A DNA stretch of 64,000 nucleotides from positions 5,022,001 to 5,086,000 of the forward strand of contig OZ245773.1 of the NCBI GenBank assembly GCA_965227645.1, read 5' to 3'. Shown here piece after piece: positions 49,597 through 59,131 of this stretch (position 1 is its first letter; each line of letters starts with the position of its first letter). Position numbers and translations under genes: made by a program. The notes under the pieces are model-generated. The model was not told where the DNA came from. It did no database searches and saw only the letters and a program-made list of their open reading frames with translations. The DNA is from Flavimaribacter sp024343425 (GTDB taxonomy: Bacteria; Pseudomonadota; Alphaproteobacteria; Rhizobiales; Rhizobiaceae).

Positions 49597-49890
49597 CTAA
49601 GCCTCCGGATTGTTGAAGACCCAGTTATAGGGTCTGATGTCGACGGTTTCGAAGAGACCAGCCTTTGCGTAGGGGTCGCCGTCGGCGACAGCCTTCGCGG
49701 CGTCTGCGTCCTCCGCCTTAATGATCAGAAGGCTCCCGCACGGCTTGCCGTCCGAATCAAGAAAGGGCCCTGCGATTTTCAGCACGCCGCTCTGCTTCAG
49801 TCCGTCGAGATAGGCGACATGGTCGGGCCGCGTTTCCATTCTCAACTCGAGATGATCGGGTTTGTCGTTGCAGATCAGGGCATAAAACAT
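49597..49890 (-). CDS. YciI-like protein
   Basis: The protein has 97 residues with the YciI pattern MFYALICNDKPDHLELR, HVAYLDGLKQSGVLKIAGPFLDSDG and KAVADGDPYAKAGLFETVDI. The His and Asp placed as in the ferredoxin-like YciI fold are present (H24, D77 area). A dehydrohalogenase-like reaction is proposed for the family, but the role is unknown. It is 8 bp from the EVE gene. Confidence 0.9.
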   Translation of the reverse strand: MFYALICNDKPDHLELRMETRPDHVAYLDGLKQSGVLKIAGPFLDSDGKPCGSLLIIKAEDADAAKAVADGDPYAKAGLFETVDIRPYNWVFNNPEA

Positions 49891-49904
49891 GATGTCCTCT
49901 TTCT

Positions 49905-50900
49905 CTATTCTGTTTCTGAAGTCAGGGGTCGCGTCATCAGCGCTTCGATCGCCCTGCCGACATCGATTTCTGAGCGCAGAATGGCCGCCACCGCCGCCGT
50001 TATCGGCATGACGATATTCTTGCGCGCTGCTATGCCCGCGGCAATGTCGGCCGTATAGGCGCCTTCGGCAAGCGGTTTTCCAGGGGCCAGCAGCATGGCT
50101 GGATCCTCGCCGCGACCAAGCGCGAGCCCGAATCGCATATTGCGCGACTGATGGCTCGTCGCCGTCAGCACCAGGTCGCCGAGACCGGACAGTCCAGCGA
50201 CGGTCTCCTGTTTTCCACCATGGGCGGCGGCGAAACGCCCAAGTTCCGCCAGTCCCCTGGCGATCAGCGCCGCCCGCGCCGAATCCCCGAGACCGCGTCC
50301 TTCCACAACGCCGCAGGCGATCGCCAGAACGTTCTTCAGCGCGCCGCCGATTTGCACGCCCGCAAGGTCTGTGGACGAATACAGTCGAAACATCTCGCCT
50401 GACAGTGATTGTGCAATGGATTCAGCTTTTTGCGCGTCAGCGCAGGCAAGCGTTAACGCTGTGGGCAACCTGTGGACAATGTCCGCCGCGAAGGCCGGTC
50501 CGGAAAGAACGGCGATCGCATGCCCCGCAGTCTCTTCTTTCGTCACGTCGCTCAACAGCATGCCGGTGTTCGCCTCCAGCCCCTTGGCGCAGACGGCCAG
50601 ATCGGCGTTCGGGGCGAGGTGTGGCGCGTAGGTTCGCAATGCTGCGCGCAACGACTGCGACGGGACGGCGAGGAGAACCAGCTCGGCGCCGGCGAGGCGC
50701 GCCGGATCCGCCGTCGGCTGGACGTTTTGCGGAATTTCCGCGTCGTCCGGCAACGACGGATGGCGGCGCGTGTTGCCGATCGCGGCGATTTTCTTTGCAT
50801 CGCGACCGAGCAGGGTCACGTCCGCTCCGCGCCGGGCCACGACGCAGGCCAGCGCGGTCCCGAAGGCTCCGGCCCCGATGACGGCGAGTGTTGCTGTCAT
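49905..50900 (-). CDS. gpsA: glycerol-3-phosphate dehydrogenase [NAD(P)+]
   Basis: The protein has 331 residues. NAD-binding is at VIGAGAFGTALACVVARRG; LAVPSQSLRAAL, AVLSGPAFAADI and IGGALKNVLAIACGVVEG (catalytic Lys) follow, and AGLSGLGDLVLTATSHQSRN is near the substrate site. It makes sn-glycerol-3-phosphate for phospholipids. It overlaps tsaD by 4 bp. Confidence 0.95.
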   Translation of the reverse strand: MTATLAVIGAGAFGTALACVVARRGADVTLLGRDAKKIAAIGNTRRHPSLPDDAEIPQNVQPTADPARLAGAELVLLAVPSQSLRAALRTYAPHLAPNADLAVCAKGLEANTGMLLSDVTKEETAGHAIAVLSGPAFAADIVHRLPTALTLACADAQKAESIAQSLSGEMFRLYSSTDLAGVQIGGALKNVLAIACGVVEGRGLGDSARAALIARGLAELGRFAAAHGGKQETVAGLSGLGDLVLTATSHQSRNMRFGLALGRGEDPAMLLAPGKPLAEGAYTADIAAGIAARKNIVMPITAAVAAILRSEIDVGRAIEALMTRPLTSETE

Positions 50901-51991
50901 GCCTTGGCGCCCCTCTTGCCGTGACCAATGACGGTTGCAGACACCGTGTCGAGCGGCCAGCGCGGACGCGGCGCCGTCTCGAGCGAATCCGCCTCCAGAC
51001 CAGCCGCCATCCGCTCGGCGGCGGCCCAGGCGATCATGACCGCGTTGTCAGTGCACAGATTCAGCGGCGGCGCTATGAAGCCGAAACCGTTTTTTGTGCA
51101 AAGGGTTTCAAGCGCGGCGCGAATGGCTGCATTCGCCGCCACGCCGCCGGCGACGACGAGCTGCGGCGTCCGGTCCGTCGTTCCGACTTCCCGATGAAAG
51201 CGATCGAGCGCCCGCCCGACCCTTTCGGTGAGCGTATCGACGATTGCAGTCTGGAATGAGGCGCAGATGTCGTCGATATCAGTTTCGTCCAGCGGCGCAT
51301 TGCGTTCCGCGGTCTGCCTGACAGCCGTCTTCAGTCCTGAGAAGGAGAAGTCCAGCCGGCTTTCCCCGCGCAACGGGGTCGGCAGATCAAAGCGCTTTCC
51401 ATCGCCGGCGCTGGCGGCTTTTTCCACCGCAGGACCACCCGGATAGGGTAGCCCCAGAAGCTTGGCCGTCTTGTCGAACGCTTCCCCCAGCGCATCGTCG
51501 ATGGTCGTGCCCCAGCGCTGGTAGTCTCCGACGCCGCGCACGAGAACCATCTGCGTGTGTCCGCCGGAGACGAGCAGCAGCAGATACGGAAAGTCGAGAC
51601 CGTTCGTCAGCCGCGCCGTCAGCGCATGGCCTTCCAGATGATTGATGGTGTAGAGGGGTTTGCGGCTCGTCGCGGCGATTGCCTTGGCGGTCATCAATCC
51701 GACGATGAGGCCGCCGATCAGACCAGGTCCCGAGGTCGCAGCAATCGCATCGAGGTCGCGCAATTCTACGCCGGCGTCGTCGAGCGCCTGACGAATCAAG
51801 CCGTCGAGAACCTCCACATGGGCGCGGGCCGCGATCTCCGGAACCACGCCGCCATAGACTGCGTGTTCCTCGAGCTGGCTGAAGACCACATTGGAAAGAA
51901 TAGCGCCGCCGTCAGAATCGCGACGCACCACAGCGGCGGCCGTTTCGTCGCAGCTCGTCTCGATTCCCAGAATCAGTGTCTTGGCCGGCAT
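50897..51991 (-). CDS. tsaD: tRNA threonylcarbamoyladenosine transferase TsaD
   Basis: The protein has 364 residues. The start LILGIETSCDETAAAVV and the metal-binding NHLEGHALTARL (H-E-x-H near residue 115) are typical of Kae1/Gcp, as are LLVSGGHTQ and DDALGEAFDKTAKLLGLPYPGGP. It transfers threonylcarbamoyl to A37 of ANN-decoding tRNAs. It is divergent from hemC across 68 bp and co-transcribed with gpsA. Confidence 0.96.
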   Translation of the reverse strand: MPAKTLILGIETSCDETAAAVVRRDSDGGAILSNVVFSQLEEHAVYGGVVPEIAARAHVEVLDGLIRQALDDAGVELRDLDAIAATSGPGLIGGLIVGLMTAKAIAATSRKPLYTINHLEGHALTARLTNGLDFPYLLLLVSGGHTQMVLVRGVGDYQRWGTTIDDALGEAFDKTAKLLGLPYPGGPAVEKAASAGDGKRFDLPTPLRGESRLDFSFSGLKTAVRQTAERNAPLDETDIDDICASFQTAIVDTLTERVGRALDRFHREVGTTDRTPQLVVAGGVAANAAIRAALETLCTKNGFGFIAPPLNLCTDNAVMIAWAAAERMAAGLEADSLETAPRPRWPLDTVSATVIGHGKRGAKA

Positions 51992-52059
51992 GGTCGCGAT
52001 ATTTGCAGTTGTCGGAATTCGGCGTTACCTGTGCTTCTGGTAATTGTGGAAAAACATAT

Positions 52060-52989
52060 ATGCAAACAAAACCTTTGCGCATCGGCACCAGAGGCAGCCC
52101 GCTCGCCCTTGCCCAGGCCCACGAGACCAGAGACCGCCTGATGGCGGCCCACGGTCTTCCGGAACAAGCTTTCGCCATCGATGTCATATCGACCCAGGGC
52201 GACAGGGTGACCGACCGGCCGCTTTCCGAAATCGGCGGAAAGGGATTGTTCACGGAGGAAATCGAGGCGCGGCTTTCCGACGGGTCCATCGATATCGCCG
52301 TGCATTCCTCCAAGGATATGCCGACCGTGCTTCCGGACGGCCTGGACCTGACCGCCTTCCTGCCGCGCGAAGACGTCCGCGACGCCTTCATAGGCCGATC
52401 GGCGGGCGCGATCCGCGATCTTCCGCGCGGTTCCACGATCGGCTCGTCCTCCCTGCGTCGGCAGGCGCTCGTTCGGCATTTGCGGCCGGACGTCAACGTC
52501 ATTCCGTTTCGCGGCAATGTTCAGACGCGATTGCGCAAGCTGGAGGAAGGTCAGGTCGACGGCACGCTGCTTGCCTGCGCCGGGCTGAAACGGCTCGGCA
52601 TGGAGCATGTCGCCACCGACGTCATGGAGAGCGATGATTTTCTGCCGGCGCTTGGTCAGGGCGCGATCTGCATCGAAAGCCGCAGCGACGACGCGGCGAC
52701 ACTGGAGCTTCTCGCCGCGATCAATCATAGCGACACGCAGGTTGAACTCCTGTGCGAACGCGCCTTTCTCGCTACCCTGGACGGTTCCTGCCGGACCCCG
52801 ATCGCCGGGCTTGCGCGCGTCGCCGGGCAAGCTTTGAGCTTTCGCGGCATGGTTCTGTCGCCAGACGGGCAGTCCCGTCACGATGCTTCTGTCGAAGGAT
52901 CGATCGCGGATGCGCAAGCCCTGGGCCGGGACGCCGGTGAGCGGATTCGCAAAGAGGCTGGCTCCGGCTTCTTCGCCGATTGGGGATGA
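52060..52989 (+). CDS. hemC: hydroxymethylbilane synthase
   Basis: The protein has 309 residues from the ATG at 52060. Motifs: LRIGTRGSPLALAQA, DIAVHSSKDMPT (catalytic Asp), TIGSSSLRRQAL, GNVQTRLRKL and the dipyrromethane cofactor Cys in LDGSCRTPIAG. It joins four porphobilinogen molecules for haem synthesis. hemD follows 4 bp downstream. Confidence 0.96.
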   Translation: MQTKPLRIGTRGSPLALAQAHETRDRLMAAHGLPEQAFAIDVISTQGDRVTDRPLSEIGGKGLFTEEIEARLSDGSIDIAVHSSKDMPTVLPDGLDLTAFLPREDVRDAFIGRSAGAIRDLPRGSTIGSSSLRRQALVRHLRPDVNVIPFRGNVQTRLRKLEEGQVDGTLLACAGLKRLGMEHVATDVMESDDFLPALGQGAICIESRSDDAATLELLAAINHSDTQVELLCERAFLATLDGSCRTPIAGLARVAGQALSFRGMVLSPDGQSRHDASVEGSIADAQALGRDAGERIRKEAGSGFFADWG

Positions 52990-52993
52990 CGCC

Positions 52994-53749
52994 ATGCGGG
53001 TTCTGATAACGCGTCCGGAGCCGGGCGCCGCCAGGACCGCTGACCGGCTGCGTTTCCTTGGTCATGAGCCGGTCATGCTGCCGCTGACCAGAACCGTCGG
53101 ACGTCGGGACGGTCTTCTTCGCCTCGAGTCACAGAATGCGGGCGCCTTTGCGGCGACCAGCGGCGCCGCGATTCGTCACTGGCGGGAAGCTGGCATTGCG
53201 CCAGACAAGTTCCAGACGCCATTCTACGCCGTGGGAGCCGCGACCGGAGAGGCCGCTCTCCAGGCCGGGTTCAGCACTGTTCATCCCGGATCCGCCGACG
53301 CCGCGGCCCTGGCGTCCACAATCGTTGCGGATTATCGCAGCGGCCGCCTGCCTGTCACGCAATCGCGGCCGCTCGTCTATCTGGCGGGCGCAACCCGAAA
53401 GAATACGTTCGAGGCAGATCTTGCCGCGGCGTCGGTGCCGTTCGAGACGGTTGAAATCTACGAAATCGACAAAATAAGTCATTCAACTGACTATTTACGA
53501 AGCGTATTCGTCGACGATCCTGTCGACGCGGTTTTGTTCTACTCCGGCGTGGCCGCATCCTGCTTCTTCGATATGGCGATGGACCCGAAATTTGTTAAGG
53601 CGTTGAATACCATGCACTATGTTTGCATGGGGTCGTCCATTCTCGACGCAGTTCCCGAAGCATTCTCCGCGCAATCCGCTGTCGCGGAGCAGCCGGACGA
53701 ACCCTCTCTGTTTGAGCTCCTGGACCGCATTGCGCAGGATAAAATCTGA
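52994..53749 (+). CDS. hemD: uroporphyrinogen-III synthase
   Basis: The protein has 251 residues from the ATG at 52994. HemD is a weakly conserved family; visible are RVLITRPEPGAARTADRLRFLGHEPVMLPL at the start, FYAVGAATGEAALQAGF near the middle, and DAVLFYSGVAASCFF near residue 180. Position after hemC supports it. It closes the linear tetrapyrrole to uroporphyrinogen III. Confidence 0.92.
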   Translation: MRVLITRPEPGAARTADRLRFLGHEPVMLPLTRTVGRRDGLLRLESQNAGAFAATSGAAIRHWREAGIAPDKFQTPFYAVGAATGEAALQAGFSTVHPGSADAAALASTIVADYRSGRLPVTQSRPLVYLAGATRKNTFEADLAAASVPFETVEIYEIDKISHSTDYLRSVFVDDPVDAVLFYSGVAASCFFDMAMDPKFVKALNTMHYVCMGSSILDAVPEAFSAQSAVAEQPDEPSLFELLDRIAQDKI

Positions 53750-53869
53750 TTTCGGCCCAAAACGGCTTTCCCGCGTCATTGCGCCGTTTTAGCTTCTGAT
53801 ACAGGTTGACGACGCGCCAGATTCTCCGGGCGCGGTGTCCAGGCGTCATCTTGCAGGAAAGAATCCCAA

Positions 53870-55525
53870 ATGGCACAGAGCAGCAAACCCAGGCATTCGA
53901 AAACGACGAAGAAGCCGGTCACGATCGATCTCGCGCCGGAGTCGGTGAAGTCCGGGGAGACCGGCTCCTCCTCGAAAGCCGCCTCTTCGGCGGCGACCGG
54001 TACAGGCGCTCCATCCGCCTCGACCAGCCCGAAACCGTCCGCCGCCCCTTCGTCCTCGACAGCGGGGACTACGAAGGCGGAAGCTGAAAAGCCGGAAACC
54101 GGCGCGACGAAAGCTGCCGGCGACAAGCCGGAATCAAAGCCTGCAAACGTCGCGAAAGACAACGCCAAACCCGCTGCGGCCGCATCCGAAACCAAGGCGG
54201 GCGCATCAGGTTCGGCGCGCCCGACGCAGGATGCAACGCCGCGCTCTGCCCCGACTGGACCGAAAATAGGCGCCTCTGGGTCCTCCGCTTCATCCGCGAA
54301 GTCCTCCGCCGCCTCGTCCGGCGCGCCTCCGTCAAGCGCTGCGGCGCCGGCCAGGAAAGAAAAATCCGGCGGTTCGGGCGCGCTCCTGGCCGGGCTCATT
54401 GGCGGGCTTGTGGTTCTCGTTCTCGGCGGCGCGCTGATCTGGTCGGGCCTCCTTTCGGGCGGCGGTTCGCCGACCGGCGCCGCCGGTTCGGATCTGGAGG
54501 ATATGCGCAAGGCGATTTCCGATTTCGAGGATCAGGCGAATTCGCAGATTTCCGGACTTGCCAAATCAATGGAGGACCGGATCGCTTCGCTGGAGCAAAC
54601 CACCGCCGCCCCGTCGACCGACAATAGCGACCAGCTCCAGGCGCTGCAGAAGCAGATCGCCGATCTGTCCTCGCGCATCGAAAGTCTGGGGACCGGCGAC
54701 GCCGACGCCGCCTTGAAGACACAGATCAGCGCCCTTGCCAGCGCGCAGACGCAGTTGCAAACAAGCCTGCAGCAGGTGCAAAGCCAGGCGTCGGCTCTCG
54801 CAAGCAAGATCAGCGCGCTGGAAACATCACAGAGCCAGGCGTCTGAGGCGCTGGACACGCGGCTGGCCTCTGTCGAGAAAACGCTTTCGGGACCGCGCGA
54901 GGACATCAAGGTCGCTCGCGCGCTGACGGCCGCCAATCTCAAGTCGGCGATTGATCGGGGCGGCCCGTTCATGGCTGAGCTCGAAGCCTTTGCAAGCGTC
55001 GAGGGCACAAGTTCGTCAGTCGACCAGTTGCGGCCGCTGGCGGCCAGCGGCGTTCCAACACGGTCGCAGCTCTTGTCGGAGTTTTCTTCCGACGCAAGCC
55101 GCATCATCGACGCGGCCGACGGCGCCCCGAAAGATCAGAGTGTCTGGAACCGTCTGCTCGACAGCGCCTCCTCGGTCGTCACCGTGCGTCCCGTCGGCGA
55201 AGTCGCCGGAGATACTCCGGAGGCCATCGTGGCGCGGATCGAGAACCGTCTGAAGAATGGCGACCTTACGGGCGCCGAGAATGAATGGAATATATTGCCG
55301 CAGGGTTCGAAAGACGCGTCGGTCGCCTTCGCGCGGGATCTGAAGGCGCGTATCGAGGCCAACCAGCTCGTCTCGACGATGCTGTCGGGCGCGTTGCCGG
55401 CGGCGGCGGCGTCTCCGCCGCCTGCGGCGTCGACAACCAGCGAAACCGGCGCGGCAGCCGCGGACGCCGCAGTTCCATCCACGGCGACCGATACGGACGC
55501 CGCCAGCACGGAAGGCACGAACTGA
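53870..55525 (+). CDS. mitofilin/Mic60-like inner-membrane protein (COG4223)
   Basis: The protein has 551 residues. Residues 1-165 are a low-complexity Ala/Ser/Pro/Thr/Lys tract; one span lies at about 170-190 (LLAGLIGGLVVLVLGGALIW), followed by coiled coil (200-345) and a C-terminal mitofilin-signature helical domain (WNRLLDSASSVVTVRP...AIVARIENRLKNGDLTGAENEW). Alphaproteobacterial Mic60 homologues shape intracytoplasmic membranes and commonly lie in the haem operon beside hemD and hemY, as here. Confidence 0.85.
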   Translation: MAQSSKPRHSKTTKKPVTIDLAPESVKSGETGSSSKAASSAATGTGAPSASTSPKPSAAPSSSTAGTTKAEAEKPETGATKAAGDKPESKPANVAKDNAKPAAAASETKAGASGSARPTQDATPRSAPTGPKIGASGSSASSAKSSAASSGAPPSSAAAPARKEKSGGSGALLAGLIGGLVVLVLGGALIWSGLLSGGGSPTGAAGSDLEDMRKAISDFEDQANSQISGLAKSMEDRIASLEQTTAAPSTDNSDQLQALQKQIADLSSRIESLGTGDADAALKTQISALASAQTQLQTSLQQVQSQASALASKISALETSQSQASEALDTRLASVEKTLSGPREDIKVARALTAANLKSAIDRGGPFMAELEAFASVEGTSSSVDQLRPLAASGVPTRSQLLSEFSSDASRIIDAADGAPKDQSVWNRLLDSASSVVTVRPVGEVAGDTPEAIVARIENRLKNGDLTGAENEWNILPQGSKDASVAFARDLKARIEANQLVSTMLSGALPAAAASPPPAASTTSETGAAAADAAVPSTATDTDAASTEGTN

Positions 55526-55526
55526 G

Positions 55527-57485
55527 ATGATCCGTCTGCTCTTCTACGTACTCGTCGTCCTGCTTCTCGGGCTGGGCTTTGCATGGCTTGCCGATCGACC
55601 TGGCGATCTGGTCATCACGTGGCAGGACCGCCAGATCGAAATGTCGCTGATGGCGGCGGCGACGGCGGTCGCGGTTCTCATCGGCGCAATCCTGCTCATC
55701 TGGTGGCTTATCCACGCCATTCTCGTGTCGCCCCAGACGGTCAGCCGCTATTTTCGGGCCCGCAAGCGGGACAGGGGATATCAGGCGCTGTCGACCGGGC
55801 TGATCGCGGCCGGCGCGGGCGACGGGATCACCGCGCGCAAAATGACGAAACGAACCCAGGGCCTGCTCAGCGCAGACCAGGAGCCGCTGATCCATCTCCT
55901 CGACGCCCAGACCGCCCTGATCGAGGGCAGAAGCGAGGATGCGCGCGCCAAGTTCGAGGCGATGGCCGAGGATCCTGAAACAAGGGAGCTGGGCCTGCGC
56001 GGTCTTTATATAGAAGCCCGCAAGGCAGGCGCCGACGAGGCTGCCCGGCACTATGCGGAAAAAGCCGCTGAATCAGCGCCGCAACTGCCCTGGGCGGCGG
56101 AAGCGACGCTTGCCTACCGTTCGGCCGAAGGCAATTGGGACGATGCAATCAGGTTGCTCGAGAAGCAGCGGCTCGGCCGGGTTATCGACAAGGCGCAGGC
56201 CGACCGCAAGAAGGCGGTGCTGTTGACGGCGCGCGCCTTTGACAGGCTTGAAGGCGGAGATGTCTCAGGCGCCCGCACCGACGGGTTGGAGGCCAACCGG
56301 CTTGCGCCCGAACTGGTTCCGGCGGCGATCGTCGCCGCCCGGGCGCTGTTCCGGGAAGACAGCCTGCGCAAGGGATCTTCGATCCTGGAGAAATTGTGGA
56401 AGAAATCGCCGCATCCGGAGATCGCCGAAACCTATGTGCGGGCCCGTCCGGGCGATTCCACCCATGACAGGCTCAAGCGGGCGCAGAAGCTTGAGAGCAT
56501 CAAGCGCAACAACGCCGAATCGCTCTACGCGGTGGCGAAGGCCGCGCTCGACGCCCGTGAACTGAACCTGGCCCGCGACATGGCGGAGGCGGCGATCCGG
56601 GTCAAGGCCCGCGAAAGCATCTATCTGCTGCTCGCCGATATCGAGGAAGCCGACACGGGCGATCAGGGTCGCGTCCGCCACTGGCTGGCGCAAGCGGTGC
56701 GCGCGCCGCGAGACGAGGCCTGGACGGCCGACGGTTACGTCGCCGAAGAATGGGCGGCGGTTTCGCCGGTGACCGGCAGGTTGGACGCTTTCGAGTGGAA
56801 AGTGCCGGTCGAGCAGCTTGCCGGCCCGATCGAACACGCCGAAGCAATCCGCGGCGAAGCGGAACGGGCGATCGAAAGCCTGCCGCCTGTCGCCGTCGTC
56901 GAGCCGAAGGAAACCGTGGTCGTCGCCGATTCCAATCCGGTCATCGAGCATGTTGAAGCCGAAACGCCCATCAGGGAGGAGACGGTTGCGCCGGAGCCGG
57001 TCGTCGTCGAGCCCGAGAAAGCGGCGGTCGTCGAACCGGAAAAGGGACCGGACGCGCCGACGGAGTCCGAGCCAGTCAAGGCTGCGCCGGAGCCGGCAAC
57101 TCCGGAGCCCGTAGCTGAAAAGCAGAAGGAGCCGGAGCCGCCTGCGGCGGAAAAACCCGCGTCCGAGGCGGATGTCGAGGTGAAAACCAAAACTGCCCCC
57201 ACGCCCCCGCCAGCGCCGGAGCCCGAACCGGTCAAACCGGAAAAAGCCGCTGGCGAAGCGAAGGCCGAAGCGAAACCAACCAAGCGCGAGCAGAAGGCGC
57301 TCGACGGCGAAGCTGCAGTGATGGAGGCGGTCGACGGCGGCAGCACGCATATCGTCACGGACGCCGTCGGAAAGCGAACCGACAGAGAACGGGAATCGGC
57401 GTTCCTGTCCAAACCCCCGGATGATCCAGGGGTTGACGAGACACAGGAAGACGAGGAGCCGAAATCACGGTTTCGCTTGTTTTGA
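55527..57485 (+). CDS. HemY-like protein with long low-complexity tail
   Basis: The protein has 652 residues. Two N-terminal spans (residues 2-20 and 40-65) and the HemY_N block RPGDLVITWQDRQIEMSL are followed by TPR-like helices to about residue 430. From 470 on, a Glu/Pro/Ala/Lys/Val-rich disordered tail of about 180 residues is added, which E. coli HemY (about 400 residues) lacks. The function of HemY in haem synthesis is not settled. It is downstream of the mitofilin gene by one base. Confidence 0.88.
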   Translation: MIRLLFYVLVVLLLGLGFAWLADRPGDLVITWQDRQIEMSLMAAATAVAVLIGAILLIWWLIHAILVSPQTVSRYFRARKRDRGYQALSTGLIAAGAGDGITARKMTKRTQGLLSADQEPLIHLLDAQTALIEGRSEDARAKFEAMAEDPETRELGLRGLYIEARKAGADEAARHYAEKAAESAPQLPWAAEATLAYRSAEGNWDDAIRLLEKQRLGRVIDKAQADRKKAVLLTARAFDRLEGGDVSGARTDGLEANRLAPELVPAAIVAARALFREDSLRKGSSILEKLWKKSPHPEIAETYVRARPGDSTHDRLKRAQKLESIKRNNAESLYAVAKAALDARELNLARDMAEAAIRVKARESIYLLLADIEEADTGDQGRVRHWLAQAVRAPRDEAWTADGYVAEEWAAVSPVTGRLDAFEWKVPVEQLAGPIEHAEAIRGEAERAIESLPPVAVVEPKETVVVADSNPVIEHVEAETPIREETVAPEPVVVEPEKAAVVEPEKGPDAPTESEPVKAAPEPATPEPVAEKQKEPEPPAAEKPASEADVEVKTKTAPTPPPAPEPEPVKPEKAAGEAKAEAKPTKREQKALDGEAAVMEAVDGGSTHIVTDAVGKRTDRERESAFLSKPPDDPGVDETQEDEEPKSRFRLF

Positions 57486-57598
57486 CTTCACTTTTTGCAA
57501 TAGTCTGACCCAGGCTGGCGACGTTACCGGAAAATATTTCGGGACGGGTCCGTTGGCGGGCGCAAACAGGGTTCAATATACCGGTCCAAGGCAGGGTG

Positions 57599-58069
57599 AT
57601 GTTCGTCAAATTGGGAAAATTTCTGCAGGGTCTGTCTGGTGATGAAGAAAAGCCGGAATTCACCCGCGACGACCCTCGCGTGGCTGCGACGGCGCTCTTC
57701 TTCCATGTTATCGACGCCGACGGCGTTGTCGAGGCTAGTGAACGCGACAAGATCGCGCAATTGGTGCAGAAGTCCTATTCGCTGGACGAACGACAACTGG
57801 CGGAACTTCTCGATGTGGGGGAGCAGGCCGAAGACGAATCGATCGATTTCTATGCTTTCACGAGCGTGCTGAAACGTTCGCTTGACGCCGAACAGCGGGT
57901 TCAATTCATCGAGCTTCTCTGGGAACTGGTCTATGCGGACGGCGTCAAACACGAACTGGAGGAAAGCGTGGTCGGGCGCGTCGCGGAACTGTTGGGCGTA
58001 TCCGACAGGGACCGCGTGATCATGCGGCAGCAGGCCGAAAAGAAGACCGATACGGAAGATGATGGCTGA
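57599..58069 (+). CDS. TerB family protein
   Basis: The protein has 156 residues from the ATG at 57599. The TerB/DjlA-like all-helical fold shows in AATALFFHVIDADGVVEASERDKIAQLVQ and ELLWELVYADGVKHELEESVVGRVAELL, each with a DG-x-x-x-x-E-x-x metal-like loop. TerB domains are implied in metal or stress sensing. It overlaps the next gene by 11 bp. Confidence 0.88.
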   Translation: MFVKLGKFLQGLSGDEEKPEFTRDDPRVAATALFFHVIDADGVVEASERDKIAQLVQKSYSLDERQLAELLDVGEQAEDESIDFYAFTSVLKRSLDAEQRVQFIELLWELVYADGVKHELEESVVGRVAELLGVSDRDRVIMRQQAEKKTDTEDDG

Positions 58070-58787
58070 CGCGCAGGACGTCCGCCAGGACCTTCAGCCC
58101 ATCCTTGTCATACTACACCAGGCTCGCTCCAGCCCGGGTCGGGTGGGGCAGTTGCTGCACAAGGCCGGATTTCCACTGGAAATAAGGCGGCCTGCTCTCG
58201 GCGACGCCCTTCCTGATACGCTGGACGGCTACACAGGCGCCGTGACCTTTGGCGGGCCGATGAGCGCCAATGACGAAGACGAGTTCATTCGCCGCGAGAT
58301 CGACTGGCACGCCGTGCCGCTGAAAGAAGACAAGCCCTATCTCGGCATTTGTCTTGGCGCCCAGATGCTTGTGCGCCACCTCGGCGGGAAGGTCGCCAGC
58401 CACGAGGACGGTCTGACGGAGATCGGCTGGTATCCGCTGGAAGCCACTGAAGCCGGCAAGGACCTGATGGACTGGCCGCAGATGGTCTATCAGTTTCATC
58501 GCGAGGGATTCAGCCTGCCGCACGGCGCGGAGCTGCTGGCGACGGCGCGTGATTATCCGAACCAGGCGCTCCGCTACGGCCGCAACGCCTGGGGCGTCCA
58601 GTTCCATTCGGAACTCACCCAAGCGATGATGCATCGCTGGGTGGTGCGCGCCGAAAACCGCTTCGTGCTGCCGAACGCCCAGCAAGGGCGCGACCACCTC
58701 AATGGCCGGCTTCTCTACGACAGGCATCTGCGGCAATGGCTGGGGCATTTCCTGGAAATTGTTTTCGGGACGAAAATCCCGGCCTGA
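58059..58787 (+). CDS. class I glutamine amidotransferase-like protein
   Basis: The protein has 242 residues. The catalytic Cys is in KPYLGICLGAQMLVRHLGGKV (near residue 97), with GVQFHSELTQ as the His-Glu pair. FGGPMSANDEDEFI matches GMP-synthase-like stand-alone amidotransferases. No synthase domain is attached, so the acceptor is unknown; related enzymes hydrolyse gamma-glutamyl compounds. Confidence 0.9.
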   Translation: MMADAQDVRQDLQPILVILHQARSSPGRVGQLLHKAGFPLEIRRPALGDALPDTLDGYTGAVTFGGPMSANDEDEFIRREIDWHAVPLKEDKPYLGICLGAQMLVRHLGGKVASHEDGLTEIGWYPLEATEAGKDLMDWPQMVYQFHREGFSLPHGAELLATARDYPNQALRYGRNAWGVQFHSELTQAMMHRWVVRAENRFVLPNAQQGRDHLNGRLLYDRHLRQWLGHFLEIVFGTKIPA

Positions 58788-59131
58788 CCGGACGACCCGT
58801 TTCATCTCACTCGTCCTCTTGGAACATAGCCGGAACTTTCCGGCTGCATTTCGGCGCGTTATGTGGTATAAATCCCAATTCGAAGGGGAAGGATTTCCGC
58901 ATCCCGGATACCGCGAAAAGCGAATTCCCGAAACAAAGCCAGATCGTCACGAAAACCCGAATTTACCAATTCCCGAAACAAAGCCAAATTTGTCCTGTGC
59001 CGCGTTTCCAGTGTCTGAAAAACTGAAAATCGCAAATTCCCGAAACGAAGCCAGATTGCGATAGAGGCTTTCACCGGGCAGGCGCAGGCAATCGTTTGAA
59101 CCCATTAAATGTATGATTTTATTATATTTAT
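58788..59131. other. 344-bp gap with three short direct repeats
   Basis: No supported gene. An 8-bp-arm palindrome AGCCGGAA/TTCCGGCT at 58828-58845 may help termination. Three copies of a 22-bp direct repeat follow. The end near the MFS gene is very AT-rich. Confidence 0.6.
58923..59056. repeat. three copies of a 22-bp direct repeat
   Basis: AATTCCCGAAACAAAGCCAGAT (with one or two changes) occurs at 58923-58944, 58968-58989 and 59035-59056. Spacing is 45 and 67 bp, a difference of two helical turns. No other copy was seen in the window. Confidence 0.75.

Noticed and set aside
51973..52995. Minus-strand frame of 340 codons over hemC
   Set aside because: HemC motifs on the plus strand are complete, and the antisense frame would overlap tsaD's promoter region.
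56265..57350. Minus-strand frame of 361 codons over the hemY-like gene
   Set aside because: It mirrors the low-complexity coding strand and consists mainly of Arg, Leu, Phe and Gly.
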